DNA from: an uncultured Bacteroidota bacterium
GTDB lineage: Bacteria > Bacteroidota > Bacteroidia > Flavobacteriales > Flavobacteriaceae
Assembly (NCBI GenBank): GCA_913062555.1
Contig: CAJXVU010000007.1
Span: 43,971 to 107,970 of the forward strand
Length of the DNA stretch: 64,000 bases
Direction of reading: 5' to 3'
A program made the position numbers and the translations under genes. The notes under the pieces are model-generated. The model was given only the letters and a program-made list of their open reading frames with translations. It was not told where the DNA came from and did no database searches. Position 1 is the first letter of the stretch. Every line of letters starts with the position of its first letter. Below, in pieces: positions 61,866-64,000 of this stretch.

Positions 61866-61960
61866 ATGCCCAGAACTCAAAATTTAGAGCTTAAAAAAAA
61901 ATTGTAACTTCATGCTCCTCAATTCACTAGTCTTCCTACATACAAAAAAACAAACACTAA

Positions 61961-63913
61961 ATGAAAAGAATGGTTTTATTACTCATGATCGTACTGCTAT
62001 GGTCATGTAAACAAGACAACAAAGAATCCAGTGATGTTGCCATTAATTTGAAGCAATACACTATTGAACAATTTATGGATAACGAAGCCGTTAGAGGTGG
62101 TAGTTTTTCACCGGATAAATCTAATTTATTGGTCTCCAGTAATCGTTCAGGAATTTACAACATGTATACCATCCCTGCTTCTGGAGGGGAATACACAACT
62201 ATTACTGCTTCAGATTCGTCATCTATATTTGCTGTATCTTATTTTCCAAACGATGAACGAATGCTTTACCGAGCAGATGGTAATGGCGATGAAATTTATC
62301 ATTTATATCTCAGAGATATAGACGGAACAATTACAGAACTAACCCCAAATGAAGGTGCAAGAGTTGGATTTTATGGTTGGACTCACGACGAGAAAGGCTT
62401 CTATTATGGGTCCAATAAAAGGAACCCTCAGTTTATGGATATTTATGAAATGGATATCTCTTCTTTTGAATCTAAACTTGTATACCAAAATGATGAAGGA
62501 TTGGATGTTAATGCAATCTCTAATGATAAAAACACATTAGCCTTATCAAAAACAATTAATACTAACGATTCTGATTTGTTTCTTTATAGTATTTCCGATA
62601 AAAAAATGACTCAAGTTAATGAAACACAAAGCGGAAACTCAGCACAGGATTTTTCTACAGAAGGTAAAAATTTTTATTATACCACTGATGATGGCTCTGA
62701 ATTTTCATACCTAATGAAATATAATATTGAGACAGGTACAAAAGAAAAAGTCTTAGAAAAATCATGGGATGTTAGTGGAAGTTCTTTCACTATTAATGGG
62801 AAATATATGGTCACCTATATTAATGAAGATGCAAAAAATGTCATTGAAGTAAAAGACATGTCTTCTGGTAAAAATATAGATCTTCCTAATTTTGAAGGTG
62901 GAAGCATAACAAATGTTGGTTTTTCAAGAGATGAAACGATGATGCGTATGTATGTTGGGGGCTCTAATAGTCCTTCCAATTTATATACATATAACCTAGA
63001 TTCAAAAGCACAACGACAGCTCACTAGTGTGCTTAATGATGAAATTGATGTATCACATTTAGTAAATGCAAAGGTTATTAGATATAAATCTTTTGATGGG
63101 CTTGAAGTTCCTGCAATATATTATTTACCCCATCAAGCATCTGTAGATAATCAAGTACCAGCATTAGTATGGGTACACGGAGGACCAGGAGGACAATCCA
63201 GACAAAACTTTAGTTCCTTGGTACAATACATGGTAAATCATGGGTATGCGGTTTTAGCTGTTAATAATCGTGGTAGCAGTGGTTATGGGAAAACATTTTA
63301 TCAGATGGATGATTTAAATCATGGTGAAAAAGATTTACAGGATTGTGTTGAAGGGAAAAACTGGTTAGCATCACAAGTTGAAATAGATGGTGAGAAAATT
63401 GGTATTTTGGGAGGATCATATGGTGGTTATATGACCATGGCTGCACTTACCTATACCCCTGAAGAATTTGCGGTAGGCGTAAATTTATTTGGAGTAACCA
63501 ATTGGATGCGCACATTAAAAAGTATTCCACCATGGTGGGAATCGTTTAAAGATGCCCTTTATCAAGAACTTGGCGATCCTTATTCGGCTGATTCAACACG
63601 GCTTAAAAGAATATCACCTTTATTTCATACAGACAAGGTTACGAAACCGCTTATTGTACTTCAAGGGGCAAAAGACCCTCGTGTATTACAAGTAGAGTCG
63701 GACGAAATTGTAGCTGGAGTAAGAGCAAACGGGGTTCCTGTAGAATATGTTTTATTTGAAGATGAAGGTCACGGATTCGTAAAAAAGGAAAACCAAATTA
63801 AGGCCTATAGTAGCATTCTAAAATTTTTGGATGTTTATCTCAAAAAAGTAGAAGACCCAATTGACGGTGAAACGCAAAACACAGAAATAAAACCCGAAAC
63901 GGAAACTAATTAA
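61961..63913 (+). CDS. S9 family peptidase (prolyl-oligopeptidase-like) lipoprotein
   Basis: 650 residues. Lipoprotein signal MKRMVLLLMIVLLWSC. A TolB-like propeller (residues about 35-370: RGGSFSPDKSNLLVSSNRSGIYNMYTIPASGG and YFPNDERMLYRADGNGDEIYHLYLRDIDG) gates an alpha/beta-hydrolase domain: VWVHGGPGGQSRQNF, VNNRGSSGYGKTF, Ser486 in GGSYGGY, Asp572 in GAKDPRV and His604 in DEGHGFV. All three catalytic residues are present, so an active dipeptidyl- or acylaminoacyl-peptidase is expected in the periplasm. The C-terminus is a charged tail (GETQNTEIKPETETN). Confidence 0.95.
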   Translation: MKRMVLLLMIVLLWSCKQDNKESSDVAINLKQYTIEQFMDNEAVRGGSFSPDKSNLLVSSNRSGIYNMYTIPASGGEYTTITASDSSSIFAVSYFPNDERMLYRADGNGDEIYHLYLRDIDGTITELTPNEGARVGFYGWTHDEKGFYYGSNKRNPQFMDIYEMDISSFESKLVYQNDEGLDVNAISNDKNTLALSKTINTNDSDLFLYSISDKKMTQVNETQSGNSAQDFSTEGKNFYYTTDDGSEFSYLMKYNIETGTKEKVLEKSWDVSGSSFTINGKYMVTYINEDAKNVIEVKDMSSGKNIDLPNFEGGSITNVGFSRDETMMRMYVGGSNSPSNLYTYNLDSKAQRQLTSVLNDEIDVSHLVNAKVIRYKSFDGLEVPAIYYLPHQASVDNQVPALVWVHGGPGGQSRQNFSSLVQYMVNHGYAVLAVNNRGSSGYGKTFYQMDDLNHGEKDLQDCVEGKNWLASQVEIDGEKIGILGGSYGGYMTMAALTYTPEEFAVGVNLFGVTNWMRTLKSIPPWWESFKDALYQELGDPYSADSTRLKRISPLFHTDKVTKPLIVLQGAKDPRVLQVESDEIVAGVRANGVPVEYVLFEDEGHGFVKKENQIKAYSSILKFLDVYLKKVEDPIDGETQNTEIKPETETN

Positions 63914-63923
63914 CCAACCAACC

Positions 63924-63954
63924 AAAAAAGCTCTGAAATTTCAGAGCTTTTTTT
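63924..63954 (+). terminator. Intrinsic terminator after S9 peptidase
   Basis: The same 31-base palindromic unit as at 61835-61865 (A6 + GCTCTGAAA / TTTCAGAGC + T7), 10 bases after the stop. Confidence 0.9.
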
Positions 63955-63967
63955 ATTCTATTCGTTT

Positions 63968-63984
63968 AAGACCTTCGAGGTCTT
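63968..63984. terminator. Second hairpin at the window end
   Basis: AAGACCT-TCG-AGGTCTT followed by CTATTTTTATTTG. A 7-bp stem 13 bases after the previous terminator; it may be a backup terminator or belong to a convergent gene beyond the window. Confidence 0.5.
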
Positions 63985-64000
63985 CTATTTTTATTTGTTT

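Noticed and set aside
1..64000. tRNA, rRNA, CRISPR arrays, IS elements, prophage or attachment sites
   Set aside because: No cloverleaf-like GC-rich segments, regular spaced repeats, transposase or phage motifs were found on either strand.

Overview
The window looks like a chromosomal segment of a marine member of the Bacteroidota, most likely Flavobacteriaceae. The DNA is visibly AT-rich. Secreted proteins carry short Lys-rich signal peptides ending in ...AQ, or lipoprotein boxes. There is a type IX secretion C-terminal sorting domain, a DUF2911 pair, a YHYH lipoprotein and an OMP-type TonB-linked barrel. Several promoters match the Bacteroidota -7 box TAnnTTTG. No rRNA, tRNA, CRISPR array, phage or IS element was seen, and gene order looks chromosomal and stable.

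Layout. 1-3.6 kb: end of a phosphohexomutase gene overlapping an MsbA-like ABC exporter. 3.7-9.7 kb: two convergent ECF sigma cassettes, each sigma factor / small membrane protein / Spy-like periplasmic protein; the second also leads to a YHYH lipoprotein and a secreted membrane-anchored protein, with a Ycf48-like lipoprotein between the cassettes. 9.7-15.9 kb: housekeeping rRNA m5C methyltransferase, purL, and a T9SS-exported leucine-rich protein. 15.9-28.6 kb: a divergent glycan-desulfation island of seven Cys-type S1 sulfatases (three leftward, four rightward) ending in a GH20 beta-N-acetylhexosaminidase; it is bounded by housekeeping genes and contains no SusC/SusD pair and no lyase. 28.7-36.7 kb: long-chain acyl-CoA ligase, then a MarR-controlled beta-oxidation operon with the fadN-fadA-fadE arrangement. 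36.7-41.9 kb: a TonB-linked outer-membrane barrel divergent from a 7TM LytS-type kinase and LytTR regulator, with spaced AACTGCnnCAT repeats between them. 41.9-48.2 kb: secreted lipoproteins and peptidases (M23, M28, M1) and a Rid protein. 48.3-57.1 kb: a tight leftward operon headed by, or controlled by, a GlxA-type DJ-1/AraC regulator, encoding an Ig-like protein, two DUF2911-TPR proteins, a beta-propeller, two secreted DJ-1/PfpI proteins with Cys-rich metal-binding N-termini, and an HExxH lipoprotein. 57.2-64 kb: a YdeI-like protein, a PepSY membrane protein, a 1092-residue sortilin/BNR propeller protein and an S9 peptidase.

How the parts may work together. The sulfatase island probably strips sulfate from an N-acetylhexosamine-containing glycan before GH20 removes the sugar; uptake genes must lie elsewhere. 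The acyl-CoA ligase feeds the fad operon, which MarR may repress through a 26-bp perfect palindrome. The least explained locus is the DJ-1/DUF2911/HExxH operon (48.4-57.1 kb), whose products are almost all exported and whose regulator shares the DJ-1 fold with two of the enzymes. It is the best candidate for an undescribed system. Functions are inferred from motifs read by eye; no database search was run.
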